Below are positions 35,948-51,400 of a DNA stretch of 64,000 bases, in pieces; within the stretch, counting starts at the first letter, position 1, and every line of letters begins with the position of its first letter. The position numbers were made by a program, and so were the translations under genes. The DNA is taken from contig JAKOON010000056.1 of the NCBI GenBank assembly GCA_022577435.1, forward strand, positions 1,597,915 to 1,661,914. Direction: 5' to 3'. The stretch comes from Embiotoca jacksoni (Eukaryota; Chordata; Actinopteri; Embiotocidae). The notes beneath the pieces were generated by a model, which was not told where the DNA came from, made no database searches, and saw only the letters and a program-made list of their open reading frames with translations.

Positions 35948-36216
35948 ATGGAGGACTGGACTGGAGTTTGTGGAGCCGCCGTGTTCGTCCTCACCGTGGG
36001 CTGGACGCTCAGACGGGTCGGGGCCCGGGTCGGGGCCCTAGTCACGGTGCTGGTCGGAGCCCTCGTTGGGGGGGTCGGGGCCTGCTGGGACTTCACTGAG
36101 TGTAGACATTATTGTTCAGCTGTTCTGTTCGGCTGCAGCTTCACTATGATCTGTGTGACGCCGAGGAGAGAAACACTGCTGCAGGTGGAGGACAAGGCTG
36201 TGCTGGTGACAGGTGA

Positions 36217-36274
<58 letters not shown>

Positions 36275-38752
36275 AGTAATTCAGATCACAGCTGTGCTGA
36301 GCAGAAGAGACGTCCAGACTCAACACAACCGACCATGAGGAGGATGGAGAACCACAGAAGAAGAAAACCACCAACGACAATGAAGTTGAATAAATGAGGA
36401 GATAGTTGTGGTTAAAGTTCAGCCGGTTCAGCGCTGATCATCTCCACCTGAATTTCCTGTTAGTATCTGCAGCCTGGTTTGCGCCTCAGTGAGCAGCAGT
36501 CTGCTCTGACGGGACGAACAGGAAGAAGCTGAATCAGGTATTTCTGAAAACACAAAGATTCACGTTTGCAGCTTCTCTGCTGACTGAACGAGCTGCAACG
36601 TGTCATCGGCTCTTCGTACGAGCTGCTGGTTTGATGCTGTAAAACTGACAGGAAACGACAAGAAGTCACTGAGACGAGTCCGAAGGCCTCCGCAAACATT
36701 TGGATCCCGAATATTAACCACTAAACATCTGAACTATTTATCAGCCGGTTATTCACTCTGTCCCGATACTGAAACATTCTGCTGTCAAAACTACCAAAAA
36801 AATGTTGTTTTTCAGATGTTTCTAACTCAAAAACTCATTGTTTTTTGCACTTATGTAAAAGCTGGTGTACCACAGGGCTCCATGTGAGGATGTCTGTTCT
36901 TCTCTGAAACAACCGGACTGCTCCGGCTTGTGTTTGCTGCAGGTTGTGACTCGGGCTTCGGTCACGCTCTGGCAGCGCTGCTCAGTGACGACGGGGTGAA
37001 GGTGTTCGCGGGCGTGCTGGACGTGAACGGAGGCGGAGCTCGGCGGCTGAGAGAGCGACGGTCCGAGAACCTGCAGGTCCTGCAGCTCGACGTCACCGAC
37101 GGATCGCAGGTGGAGGCGGCACACCTGCACATCCGCAGCCAGGTGGCTGACACAGGTGAGGCCGCAGGATCTGGACATCAGACGGCAGCTATCGAGATCG
37201 ACTCGTCTTTTCTCACGATGGAAACAAAACCATAAGAATAATAAATCAAAAGAGCACCTGAACGCAGCAGCCCGCTGGTCTCTGCAGGTCTGTGGGGTTT
37301 GGTGAACAACGCGGGAGTCCTGCCCTGCCCGGTGGACGCAGAGCTGCTGCCGCTGTCCGCCTGCAGACGCTGCGTGGACGTGAACTTCCTGGCCGCGGTC
37401 CACATGTGTCAGGTGTTCCTGCCTCTGCTGCGACGGTCCCGAGGACGCGTCGTCAACATGTCCAGCATGGGAGGTAGGTTCAGGCTGAAGGTCGTCGGCT
37501 GCGGGCTGAAGGTCGTCGGCTGCGGGCTGAAGGTCGTCGGCTGCGGGTTTCAGTGGGACAATGACGGTTTGTCCTGCAGGCGACGTGCCCATGCCGATGT
37601 TTGGAGCGTACGGAGCGTCGAAGGCGGCGCTGAGTGTCTTCTCCAGAGTGATGCGGCTGGAGTTGGCTGAGTGGGGAGTCGACGTGGCCTTAATCCAACC
37701 TTCAGGCTTCAGAACAAGTAGGTCCGATTGTACCATCTGACTCAATTCGCGTGTTTCTTACCTGATGCTGAGGAGAGATTTACTGGACCCCAAATCCTCT
37801 GAGTTTCAGGTCTGTCCGTGCTGCACTGAGCCCTTCAACCAATCAGCATCGACCACCAAATGATGTGTGTCATGTGCTAGAACATAGCCCCTCCCCCAGA
37901 GTGTTTATCAAGTCTGTAAACCACCTCTGCAGAGTCTTTGTTCTGGCTCCGCCTTCAATTCCTCCATATTTGCCAGTGAAGTTACAACCGCTCGTAACAC
38001 TTCATGGCGTAAACGCTCTTAGCCACGCCCACTGATCGCTGATTGGTCCAACCCTTCAGAGTAGCTGAACAAACGTCAAACAGACTAATCACAGCCAAGA
38101 CTGAAGCTGAGTGACAGGTGGGCGGAGCCAGCCGACTAAGCAAGTATGACTCGGTGAACCCTCTCAACTTGGGGGGGCGGAGCTTTCAATATCATTGGGT
38201 GGAGTTAGAGGCGGGGACTATTTATATATTGATAGCTTAACGTGTGCTGAATGAAGGTGTTGTGTTACATCTGAGCCACTTTAAGGCATCGGGGCAGTTT
38301 TTTCTGGGGAAATCAATGTGTCCATCAACATCCTCATTGATCTCCTGGTGAGGAGATCTGTTCAAGGAAACTTGTCTTTATGTTTCCTGTCAGACATCTT
38401 CGGGAACAAAGAGGACGTCGCTCGCCACAGAGATGAGCTCCTCGCGGCCGTTTCCTCTGAGGCCAGAGAGGATTATGGGGAGGCGTACATCTCGTCTCTC
38501 CCCGGCAGTCTGTCCAAGATGTCCCAGCAGTCGGCGGAGGATCTGTCTCCTGTGGTGGAAGACATGCGTCATGCTCTGCTGTCGGCCCGGCCCAGACCTC
38601 TATACACCCCCGGAGCGATGGGATGGCTCCTCCCCTTCCTCCACCGCTGCTGTCCCACCGTTGTGTTCGACGCCGTCATCAAACGTCTTGTTAAATACAC
38701 CGACTGTCGGCCAGCAGGCCTCACGAGGAGATGTCCTCCAACCACAGACTGA
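35948..38752 (+). CDS. hsd17b2: 17-beta-hydroxysteroid dehydrogenase type 2
   Basis: Five exons: 35948-36212, 36943-37155, 37288-37473, 37580-37717 and 38394-38752. Phases agree and give 386 residues (human 387). The N-terminal 70 residues are hydrophobic with membrane-spanning potential, as in the ER-bound human enzyme. The SDR cofactor motif TGCDSGFG is at 88-95, NNAG at 166-169, the catalytic Ser in NMSSMGG at 218-219, and YGASK at 232-236; the Tyr232 position equals that of human HSD17B2. Known role: NAD-dependent oxidation of estradiol and testosterone to the 17-keto forms. HSD11B2 is the close alternative, but FAGVL, NNAGVL and VNMSSMGG favour HSD17B2. Neighbour mphosph6 is also its neighbour in human. 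Confidence 0.9.
36217..36273 (+). repeat. (CA)n at the hsd17b2 exon 1 donor
   Basis: The donor 'gtgaga' runs straight into a CA run of about 55 bp. Confidence 0.95.
37484..37550 (+). repeat. 21-bp repeat, three copies, in hsd17b2 intron 3
   Basis: Three identical copies of 'gctgaaggtcgtcggctgcgg' minus its last base occupy most of the 106-bp intron. Each copy equals seven codons, but the intron is not a multiple of three, so retention would shift the frame. Confidence 0.85.
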
Positions 38753-38761
38753 GAAGTGCAT

Positions 38762-38842
38762 TAAAGTGTAATACCGCAGTGGGCCACTAGGAGCTGTCTC
38801 CAAGGACTCCCATTGAAAAAGCAGTTTCTCTCCTGAAATAAA
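38762..38842 (+). repeat. Repeat fragment with hsd17b2 poly(A) signal
   Basis: The 'ccactaggagctgtctcc' and 'gactcccattgaa' phrases match the fragment at 2541-2625. AATAAA at 38837-38842 lies at its right end, 85 bp past the hsd17b2 stop, and is the likely poly(A) signal. Confidence 0.65.
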
Positions 38843-38969
38843 CAATCAGTAAATGTTTTCCGCAAGTCATCATAGTTCTGATGTGTTCTGGTCCGTCTGG
38901 AAATAATTCATCACTCTTTACATATTAGCAATATAACCATGGTGTCGACATTTGTCCACTGTGATTATA

Positions 38970-39075
38970 CGTGTGTGTGTGTGTGTGTGTATATATATAT
39001 GTATGTATGTATGTGTGTATAGATATATATATGTGTGTATATATATATATATACACACATACACACATATATGTA
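38970..39075 (+). repeat. (TG)n/(TA)n/(CA)n compound microsatellite
   Basis: TG and TATA runs followed by CA and TATG runs give a partly self-complementary block. Confidence 0.9.
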
Positions 39076-39149
39076 TATCCTCAAAGTCATGAAGTCATAT
39101 TATAGTAAAAAAAAAAGTCAAAGTAACACTTTTTCATATTACACATTGT

Positions 39150-39370
39150 GTGGACACAGTTGTTAGCACTGCTGCCTCAGTGTGAAGGTGTGAGTTAAAT
39201 CTCGTCTCCTGGCTTTTTGGTGCGGTTTTCTTTTTTTTTTTCACGTTTTGGACGACATACAATAGTTTGACTTTTTCAATTCACATACTGAAGTGGTGCA
39301 GTGGTTAGCACTCTTTCCTCCAACCAGGAAGGTTTCAGGGTCCATCCTCGGCCCAGTCAGACCAAAGTAT
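39150..39370 (+). mobile_element. Two degraded tRNA-like SINE heads flanking the satellite
   Basis: 'gttgttagcactgctgcctca' (about 39160) and 'ggtgcagtggttagcact' (about 39294) resemble the SINE head at 2249. A diverged satellite monomer ('ggacgacatacaatag', about 39250) lies between them. The B boxes are damaged. Confidence 0.6.
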
Positions 39371-39404
39371 GTTGCCTTGAAAATGACCAAAGTGTAGTAA
39401 AACT

Positions 39405-42400
39405 TGAAGTTATCCTATGGTATATCGTCCAAAAAGACACGCTATAGTGATTTTTTTTTTTTGGATCATATTTTAGATGACATGCTATAGTGTGACTTTT
39501 TTTTTTATCATATTTTAGACGACATGCTATAGTATGACTTTTTGGTCATATTTTAGACGACATGTTATAGTATGACTTTTTTATCATATTTTAGACGACA
39601 TGTTATAGTATGACTTTTTTATCATATTTTAGACGACATGTTATAGTATGACTTTTTTATCATATTTTAGACGACATGTTATAGTATGACTTTTTTATTA
39701 TATTTTAGACGACATGTTATAGTATGACTTTTTGGTCATATTTTAGACGACAGACTATAGTTTGACTTTTTTATCATATTTTAGACGACATGCTATAGTA
39801 TGACTTTTTTTTATCATATTTTAGACGACAGACTATAGTATGACTTTTTTATCATATTTTAGACGACATGCTATAGTATGACTTTTTGGTCATATTTTAG
39901 ACGACAGACTATAGTTTGACTTTTTTATCATATTTTAGACGACATGCTATAGTATGACTTTTTGGTCATATTTTAGACGACAGACTATAGTTTGACTTTT
40001 TTATCATATTTTAGACGACATGCTATAGTATGACTTTTTTATCATATTTTAGACGACATGCTATAGTATGACTTTTTTTTTATCATATTTTAGACGACAG
40101 ACTATAGTATGACTTTTTTATCATATTTTAGACGACATGTTAAAGTATGACTTTTTTTTATCATATTTTAGACGACATGCTATAGTGTGACTTTTTTTTA
40201 ATCATATTTTAGACGACATGCTATAGTATGACTTTTTTTTAATCATATTTTAGACGACATGCTATAGTATGACTTTTTTTTTTTATCATATTTTAGACGA
40301 CATGCTATAGTATGACTTTTCTTTATCATATTTTAGACGACATGCTATAGTATGACTTTTTTGTAATCATATTTTAGACGACATGCTATAGTATGACTTT
40401 TCTTTATCATATTTTAGACGACATGTTATAGTATGACTTTTTTATCATATTTTAGACGACATGCTATAGTATGACTTTTTTTTAATCATATTTTAGACGA
40501 CATGCTATAGTATGACTTTTTTTTAATCATATTTTAGACGACATGCTATAGTATGACTTTTTTTTTATCATATTTTAGACGACATGCTATAGTATGACTT
40601 TTTTTTAATCATATTTTAGACGACATGTTATAGTATGACTTTTTTATCATATTTTAGACGACATGCTATAGTATGACTTTTTTTTAATCATATTTTAGAC
40701 GACATGCTATAGTATGACTTTTTTATCATATTTTAGACGACATGCTATAGTATGACTTTTTTATCGTATTTTAGACGACATGCTATAGTATGACTTTTTT
40801 TTATCATATTTTAGACGACATGCTATAGTATGACTTTTTTATCATATTTTAGACGACATGCTATAGTATGACTTTTTTTTATCATATTTTAGACGACATG
40901 CTATAGTATGACTTTTTTATCATATTTTAGATGACATGTTATAGTATGACTTTTTTTTAATCATATTTTAGACGACAGACTATAGTATGACTTTTTTATC
41001 ATATTTTAGACGACATGCTATAGTATGACTTTTCTTTATCATATTTTAGACGACATGCTATAGTATGACTTTTTTATCATATTTTAGACGACAGACTATA
41101 GTTTGACTTTTTTATCATATTTTAGACGACATGTTATAGTATGACTTTTTTTTATCATATTTTAGACGACATGCTATAGTATGACTTTTTTATCATATTT
41201 TAGACGACATGTTATAGTATGACTTTTCTTTATCATATTTTAGACGACATGTTATAGTATGACTTTTTTATCATATTTTAGACGACATGTTATAGTATGA
41301 CTTTTCTTTATCATATTTTAGACATGTTATAGTATGAATTTTTTTTATCATATTTTAGACGACATGCTATAGTATGACTTTTTTTTATCATATTTTAGAC
41401 GACATGCTATAGTATGACTTTTCTTTATCATATTTTAGACGACATGCTATAGTATGACTTTTTTATCATATTTTAGACAACATGCTATAGTATGACTTTT
41501 TTATCATATTTTAGACGACATGCTATAGTATGACTTTTTTATCATATTTTAGACGACATGCTATAGTATGACTTTTTTATCATATTTTAGATGACATGTT
41601 ATAGTATGACTTTTTTTTAATCATATTTTAGACGACAGACTATAGTATGACTTTTTTATCATATTTTAGACGACATGTTATAGTATGACTTTTTTATCAT
41701 ATTTTAGACGACAGACTATAGTTTGACTTTTTTATCATATTTTAGACGACATGTTATAGTATGACTTTTTTATCATATTTTAGACGACATGCTATAGTAT
41801 GACTTTTCTTTATCATATTTTAGACGACATGCTATAGTATGACTTTTTTATCATATTTTAGACGACAGACTATAGTTTGACTTTTTTATCATATTTTAGA
41901 CGACATGTTATAGTATGACTTTTTTTTAATCATATTTTAGACGACAGACTATAGTATGACTTTTTTATCATATTTTAGACGACATGCTATAGTATGACTT
42001 TTCTTTATCATATTTTAGACGACATGCTATAGTATGACTTTTTTATCATATTTTAGACGACATGTTATAGTATGACTTTTTTATCATATTTTAGACGACA
42101 GACTATAGTATGACTTTTCTTTATCATATTTTAGACGACATGTTATAGTATGACTTTTCTTTATCATATTTTAGACGACATGTTATAGTATGACTTTTCT
42201 TTATCATATTTTAGACTACATGTTATAGTATGACTTTTCTTTATCATATTTTAGACGACATGCTATAGTATGACTTTTTTATCATATTTTAGACGACATG
42301 TTATAGTATGACTTTTTTATCATATTTTAGACGACAGACTATAGTATGACTTTTCTTTATCATATTTTAGACGACATGTTATAGTATGACTTTTCTTTAT

Positions 42401-45400
42401 CATATTTTAGACTACATGTTATAGTATGACTTTTTTATCATATTTTAGACGACATGTTATAGTATGACTTTTTTATCATATTTTAGACGACATGTTATAG
42501 TATGACTTTTTTATCATATTTTAGACGACATGTTATAGTATGACTTTTTTTTATCATATTTTAGACGACAGACTATAGTTTGACTTTTTTATCATATTTT
42601 AGACGACATGCTATAGTATGACTTTTTGGTCATATTTTAGACGACAGACTATAGTTTGACTTTTTTATCATATTTTAGACGACATGCTATAGTATGACTT
42701 TTTTATCATATTTTAGACGACATGCTATAGTATGACTTTTTTTTTATCATATTTTAGACGACAGACTATAGTATGACTTTTTTATCATATTTTAGACGAC
42801 ATGTTAAAGTATGACTTTTTTTTATCATATTTTAGACGACATGCTATAGTGTGACTTTTTTTTAATCATATTTTAGACGACATGCTATAGTATGACTTTT
42901 TTTTAATCATATTTTAGACGACATGCTATAGTATGACTTTTTTTTTTTATCATATTTTAGACGACATGCTATAGTATGACTTTTCTTTATCATATTTTAG
43001 ACGACATGCTATAGTATGACTTTTTTGTAATCATATTTTAGACGACATGCTATAGTATGACTTTTCTTTATCATATTTTAGACGACATGTTATAGTATGA
43101 CTTTTTTTATCATATTTTAGACGACATGCTATAGTATGACTTTTTTTTAATCATATTTTAGACGACATGCTATAGTATGACTTTTTTTTAATCATATTTT
43201 AGACGACATGCTATAGTATGACTTTTTTTTTATCATATTTTAGACGACATGCTATAGTATGACTTTTTTTTAATCATATTTTAGACGACATGCTATAGTA
43301 TGACTTTTTTTTTATCATATTTTAGACGACATGCTATAGTATGACTTTTTTTTAATCATATTTTAGACGACATGTTATAGTATGACTTTTTTATCATATT
43401 TTAGACGACATGCTATAGTATGACTTTTTTTTAATCATATTTTAGACGACATGCTATAGTATGACTTTTTTATCATATTTTAGACGACATGCTATAGTAT
43501 GACTTTTTTATCGTATTTTAGACGACATGCTATAGTATGACTTTTTTTTATCATATTTTAGACGACATGCTATAGTATGACTTTTTTATCATATTTTAGA
43601 CGACATGCTATAGTATGACTTTTTTATCATATTTTAGATGACATGTTATAGTATGACTTTTTTTTAATCATATTTTAGACGACAGACTATAGTATGACTT
43701 TTTTATCATATTTTAGACGACATGCTATAGTATGACTTTTCTTTATCATATTTTAGACGACATGCTATAGTATGACTTTTTTATCATATTTTAGACGACA
43801 GACTATAGTTTGACTTTTTTATCATATTTTAGACGACATGTTATAGTATGACTTTTTTTTATCATATTTTAGACGACATGCTATAGTATGACTTTTTTAT
43901 CATATTTTAGACGACATGTTATAGTATGACTTTTCTTTATCATATTTTAGACGACATGTTATAGTATGACTTTTCTTTATCATATTTTAGACTACATGTT
44001 ATAGTATGACTTTTTTATCATATTTTAGACGACATGTTATAGTATGACTTTTCTTTATCATATTTTAGACATGTTATAGTATGAATTTTTTTTATCATAT
44101 TTTAGACGACATGCTATAGTATGACTTTTTTTTATCATATTTTAGACGACATGCTATAGTATGACTTTTCTTTATCATATTTTAGACGACATGCTATAGT
44201 ATGACTTTTTTATCATATTTTAGACGACATGCTATAGTATGACTTTTTTATCATATTTTAGACGACATGCTATAGTATGACTTTTTTATCATATTTTAGA
44301 CGACATGCTATAGTATGACTTTTTTATCATATTTTAGATGACATGTTATAGTATGACTTTTTTTTAATCATATTTTAGACGACAGACTATAGTATGACTT
44401 TTTTATCATATTTTAGACGACATGTTATAGTATGACTTTTTTATCATATTTTAGACGACAGACTATAGTTTGACTTTTTTATCATATTTTAGACGACATG
44501 CTATAGTATGACTTTTTTATCATATTTTAGACGACATGCTATAGTATGACTTTTCTTTATCATATTTTAGACGACATGCTATAGTATGACTTTTTTATCA
44601 TATTTTAGACGACAGACTATAGTTTGACTTTTTTATCATATTTTAGACGACATGTTATAGTATGACTTTTTTTTATCATATTTTAGACGACATGCTATAG
44701 TATGACTTTTTTATCATATTTTAGACGACATGTTATAGTATGACTTTTTTTTAATCATATTTTAGACGACAGACTATAGTATGACTTTTTTATCATATTT
44801 TAGACGACATGCTATAGTATGACTTTTCTTTATCATATTTTAGACGACATGCTATAGTATGACTTTTTTATCATATTTTAGACGACATGTTATAGTATGA
44901 CTTTTTTATCATATTTTAGACGACATGTTATAGTATGACTTTTTTTTATCATATTTTAGACGACATGCTATAGTATGACTTTTTTATCATATTTTAGACG
45001 ACAGACTATAGTATGACTTTTCTTTATCATATTTTAGACGACATGTTATAGTATGACTTTTCTTTATCATATTTTAGACTACATGTTATAGTATGACTTT
45101 TTTATCATATTTTAGACGACATGTTATAGTATGACTTTTCTTTATCATATTTTAGACATGTTATAGTATGAATTTTTTTTATCATATTTTAGACGACATG
45201 CTATAGTATGACTTTTTTTATCATATTTTAGACGACATGCTATAGTATGACTTTTCTTTATCATATTTTAGACGACATGCTATAGTATGACTTTTTTATC
45301 ATATTTTAGACGACATGCTATAGTATGACTTTTTTATCATATTTTAGACGACATGCTATAGTATGACTTTTTTATCATATTTTAGACGACATGCTATAGT

Positions 45401-48400
45401 ATGACTTTTTTATCATATTTTAGATGACATGTTATAGTATGACTTTTTTTTAATCATATTTTAGACGACAGACTATAGTATGACTTTTTTATCATATTTT
45501 AGACGACATGTTATAGTATGACTTTTTTATCATATTTTAGACGACAGACTATAGTTTGACTTTTTTATCATATTTTAGACGACATGTTATAGTATGACTT
45601 TTTTATCATATTTTAGACGACATGCTATAGTATGACTTTTCTTTATCATATTTTAGACGACATGCTATAGTATGACTTTTTTATCATATTTTAGACGACA
45701 GACTATAGTTTGACTTTTTTATCATATTTTAGACGACATGTTATAGTATGACTTTTTTTTATCATATTTTAGACGACATGCTATAGTATGACTTTTTTAT
45801 CATATTTTAGACGACATGTTATAGTATGACTTTTTTTTAATCATATTTTAGACGACAGACTATAGTATGACTTTTTTATCATATTTTAGACGACATGCTA
45901 TAGTATGACTTTTTTATCATATTTTAGACGACATGCTATAGTATGACTTTTTTATCATATTTTAGACGACAGACTATAGTTTGACTTTTTTATCATATTT
46001 TAGACGACATGTTATAGTATGACTTTTTTTTTATCATATTTTAGACGACATGCTATAGTATGACTTTTTTATCATATTTTAGACGACAGACTATAGTATG
46101 ACTTTTTTTATCATATTTTAGACGACATGCTATAGTATGACTTTTTTATCATATTTTAGACGACATGCTATAGTATGACTTTTCTTTATCATATTTTAGA
46201 CGACATGCTATAGTATGACTTTTTTATCATATTTTAGACGACATGTTATAGTATGACTTTTTTTTATCATATTTTAGACGACATGCTATAGTATGACTTT
46301 TTTTATCATATTTTAGACGACATGCTATAGTATGACTTTTTTATCATATTTTAGACGACAGACTATAGTATGACTTTTTTATCATATTTTAGACGACAGA
46401 CTATAGTATGACTTTTTTATCATATTTTAGACGACATGCTATAGTATGACTTTTTTATCATATTTTAGACGACATGCTATAGTATGACTTTTCTTTATCA
46501 TATTTTAGACGACATGCTATAGTATGACTTTTTTATCATATTTTAGACGACAGACTATAGTTTGACTTTTTTATCATATTTTAGACGACATGTTATAGTA
46601 TGACTTTTTTTTATCATATTTTAGACGACATGTTATAGTATGACTTTTTTATCATATTTTAGACGACAGACTATAGTTTGACTTTTTTATCATATTTTAG
46701 ACGACATGCTATAGTATGACTTTTTTTTATCATATTTTAGACGACATGTTATAGTTTGACTTTTTTATCATATTTTAGACGACATGTTATAGTATGACTT
46801 TTTTATCATATTTTAGACGACATGCTATAGTATGACTTTTCTTTATCATATTTTAGACGACATGCTATAGTATGACTTTTTTATCATATTTTAGACGACA
46901 GACTATAGTTTGACTTTTTTATCATATTTTAGACGACATGCTATAGTATGACTTTTTTATCATATTTTAGACGACATGTTATAGTATGACTTTTCTTTAT
47001 CATATTTTAGACGACATGTTATAGTATGACTTTTCTTTATCATATTTTAGACTACATGTTATAGTATGACTTTTTTATCATATTTTAGACGACATGTTAT
47101 AGTATGAATTTTTTTTATCATATTTTAGACGACATGCTATAGTATGACTTTTCTTTATCATATTTTAGACATGTTATAGTATGACTTTTTTTTATCATAT
47201 TTTAGACGACATGCTATAGTATGACTTTTCTTTATCATATTTTAGACGACATGCTATAGTATGACTTTTTTATCATATTTTAGACGACATGCTATAGTAT
47301 GACTTTTTTTTTATCATATTTTAGACGACAGACTATAGTATGACTTTTTTATCATATTTTAGACGACATGTTAAAGTATGACTTTTTTATCATATTTTAG
47401 ACGACATGCTATAGTATGACTTTTTTATCATATTTTAGACGACATGTTAAAGTATGACTTTTTTATCATATTTTAGACGACATACTATAGTATGACTTTT
47501 TTTTAATCATATTTTAGACGACATGCTATAGTATGACTTTTTTTTTTTATCATATTTTAGACGACATGCTATAGTATGACTTTTCTTTATCATATTTTAG
47601 ACGACATGCTATAGTATGACTTTTTTTTTTTTATCATATTTTAGACGACATGCTATAGTATGACTTTTCTTTATCATATTTTAGACGACATGCTATAGTA
47701 TGACTTTTTTATCATATTTTAGACGACATGCTATAGTATGACTTTTTGTTATCATATTTTAGACGACATGCTATAGTATGACTTTTTTTTTTATCATATT
47801 TTAGACGACATGCTATAGTATGACTTTTTTTATCATATTTTAGACGACATGCTATAGTATGACTTTTCTTTATCATATTTTAGACGACATGCTATAGTAT
47901 GACTTTTTTATCATATTTTAGACGACATGCTATAGTATGACTTTTTTATCATATTTTAGACGACATGCTATAGTATGACTTTTTTATCATATTTTAGACG
48001 ACATGCTATAGTATGACTTTTTTATCATATTTTAGATGACATGTTATAGTATGACTTTTTTTTAATCATATTTTAGACGACAGACTATAGTATGACTTTT
48101 TTATCATATTTTAGACGACATGTTATAGTATGACTTTTTTATCATATTTTAGACGACAGACTATAGTTTGACTTTTTTATCATATTTTAGACGACATGTT
48201 ATAGTATGACTTTTTTATCATATTTTAGACGACATGCTATAGTATGACTTTTCTTTATCATATTTTAGACGACATGCTATAGTATGACTTTTTTATCATA
48301 TTTTAGACGACAGACTATAGTTTGACTTTTTTATCATATTTTAGACGACATGTTATAGTATGACTTTTTTTTATCATATTTTAGACGACATGCTATAGTA

Positions 48401-51400
48401 TGACTTTTTTATCATATTTTAGACGACATGTTATAGTATGACTTTTTTTTAATCATATTTTAGACGACAGACTATAGTATGACTTTTTTATCATATTTTA
48501 GACGACATGCTATAGTATGACTTTTTTATCATATTTTAGACGACATGCTATAGTATGACTTTTTTATCATATTTTAGACGACAGACTATAGTTTGACTTT
48601 TTTATCATATTTTAGACGACATGTTATAGTATGACTTTTTTTTTATCATATTTTAGACGACATGCTATAGTATGACTTTTTTATCATATTTTAGACGACA
48701 GACTATAGTATGACTTTTTTTATCATATTTTAGACGACATGCTATAGTATGACTTTTTTATCATATTTTAGACGACATGCTATAGTATGACTTTTCTTTA
48801 TCATATTTTAGACGACATGCTATAGTATGACTTTTTTATCATATTTTAGACGACATGTTATAGTATGACTTTTTTTTATCATATTTTAGACGACATGCTA
48901 TAGTATGACTTTTTTTATCATATTTTAGACGACATGCTATAGTATGACTTTTTTATCATATTTTAGACGACAGACTATAGTATGACTTTTTTATCATATT
49001 TTAGACGACAGACTATAGTATGACTTTTTTATCATATTTTAGACGACATGCTATAGTATGACTTTTTTATCATATTTTAGACGACATGCTATAGTATGAC
49101 TTTTCTTTATCATATTTTAGACGACATGCTATAGTATGACTTTTTTATCATATTTTAGACGACAGACTATAGTTTGACTTTTTTATCATATTTTAGACGA
49201 CATGTTATAGTATGACTTTTTTTTATCATATTTTAGACGACATGTTATAGTATGACTTTTTTATCATATTTTAGACGACAGACTATAGTTTGACTTTTTT
49301 ATCATATTTTAGACGACATGCTATAGTATGACTTTTTTTTATCATATTTTAGACGACATGTTATAGTTTGACTTTTTTATCATATTTTAGACGACATGTT
49401 ATAGTATGACTTTTTTATCATATTTTAGACGACATGCTATAGTATGACTTTTCTTTATCATATTTTAGACGACATGCTATAGTATGACTTTTTTATCATA
49501 TTTTAGACGACAGACTATAGTTTGACTTTTTTATCATATTTTAGACGACATGCTATAGTATGACTTTTTTATCATATTTTAGACGACATGTTATAGTATG
49601 ACTTTTCTTTATCATATTTTAGACGACATGTTATAGTATGACTTTTCTTTATCATATTTTAGACTACATGTTATAGTATGACTTTTTTATCATATTTTAG
49701 ACGACATGTTATAGTATGAATTTTTTTTATCATATTTTAGACGACATGCTATAGTATGACTTTTCTTTATCATATTTTAGACATGTTATAGTATGACTTT
49801 TTTTTATCATATTTTAGACGACATGCTATAGTATGACTTTTCTTTATCATATTTTAGACGACATGCTATAGTATGACTTTTTTATCATATTTTAGACGAC
49901 ATGCTATAGTATGACTTTTTTTTTATCATATTTTAGACGACAGACTATAGTATGACTTTTTTATCATATTTTAGACGACATGTTAAAGTATGACTTTTTT
50001 ATCATATTTTAGACGACATGCTATAGTATGACTTTTTTATCATATTTTAGACGACATGTTAAAGTATGACTTTTTTATCATATTTTAGACGACATACTAT
50101 AGTATGACTTTTTTTTAATCATATTTTAGACGACATGCTATAGTATGACTTTTTTTTTTTATCATATTTTAGACGACATGCTATAGTATGACTTTTCTTT
50201 ATCATATTTTAGACGACATGCTATAGTATGACTTTTTTTTTTTTATCATATTTTAGACGACATGCTATAGTATGACTTTTCTTTATCATATTTTAGACGA
50301 CATGCTATAGTATGACTTTTTTATCATATTTTAGACGACATGCTATAGTATGACTTTTTTTTATCATATTTTAGACGACATGCTATAGTATGACTTTTTT
50401 TTTTATCATATTTTAGACGACATGCTATAGTATGACTTTTTTTTAATCATATTTTAGACGACATGCTATAGTATGACTTTTTTTTATCATATTTTAGACG
50501 ACATGCTATAGTATGACTTTTTTTTATCATGTTTTAGACGACATGTTATAGTATGACTTTTTTTTAATCATATTTTAGACGACATACTATAGTATGACTT
50601 TTTTTTATCATATTTTAGACGACATGCTATAGTATGACTTTTTTATCATATTTTAGACGACAGACTATAGTTTGACTTTTTTATCATATTTTAGGCGACA
50701 TGTTATAGTATGACTTTTCTTTATCATATTTTAGACGACATGTTATAGTATGACTTTTCTTTATCATATTTTAGACGACATGTTATAGTATGAATTTTTT
50801 TTATCATATTTTAGACGACATGCTATAGTATGACTTTTTTTTATCATATTTTAGACGACATGTTATAGTATGACTTTTCTTTATCATATTTTAGACGACA
50901 TGCTATAGTATGACTTTTTTTTATCATATTTTAGACGACATGCTATAGTATGACTTTTTTTTAATCATATTTTAGACGACATGCTATAGTATGACTTTTC
51001 TTTATCATATTTTAGACGACATGTTATAGTATGACTTTTTTATCATATTTTAGACGACATGCTATAGTATGACTTTTTTATCATATTTTAGACGACATGC
51101 TATAGTATGACTTTTTTTTAATCATATTTTAGACGACATGCTATAGTATGACTTTTTTTTTTATCATATTTTAGACGACATGCTATAGTATGACTTTTTT
51201 TTATCATATTTTAGACGACATGCTATAGTATGACTTTTTTATCATATTTTAGACGACAGACTATAGTTTGACTTTTTTATCATATTTTAGGCGACATGTT
51301 ATAGTATGACTTTTCTTTATCATATTTTAGACGACATGTTATAGTATGACTTTTCTTTATCATATTTTAGACGACATGTTATAGTATGAATTTTTTTTTA

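Noticed and set aside
36822..37745. 307-codon minus-strand frame
   Set aside because: It is antisense to hsd17b2 exons 2-4, whose splice phases and motifs are clear.
35948..38752. HSD11B2 instead of HSD17B2
   Set aside because: Cofactor-site, NNAGVL and catalytic-Ser context match HSD17B2, and mphosph6 is its usual neighbour.
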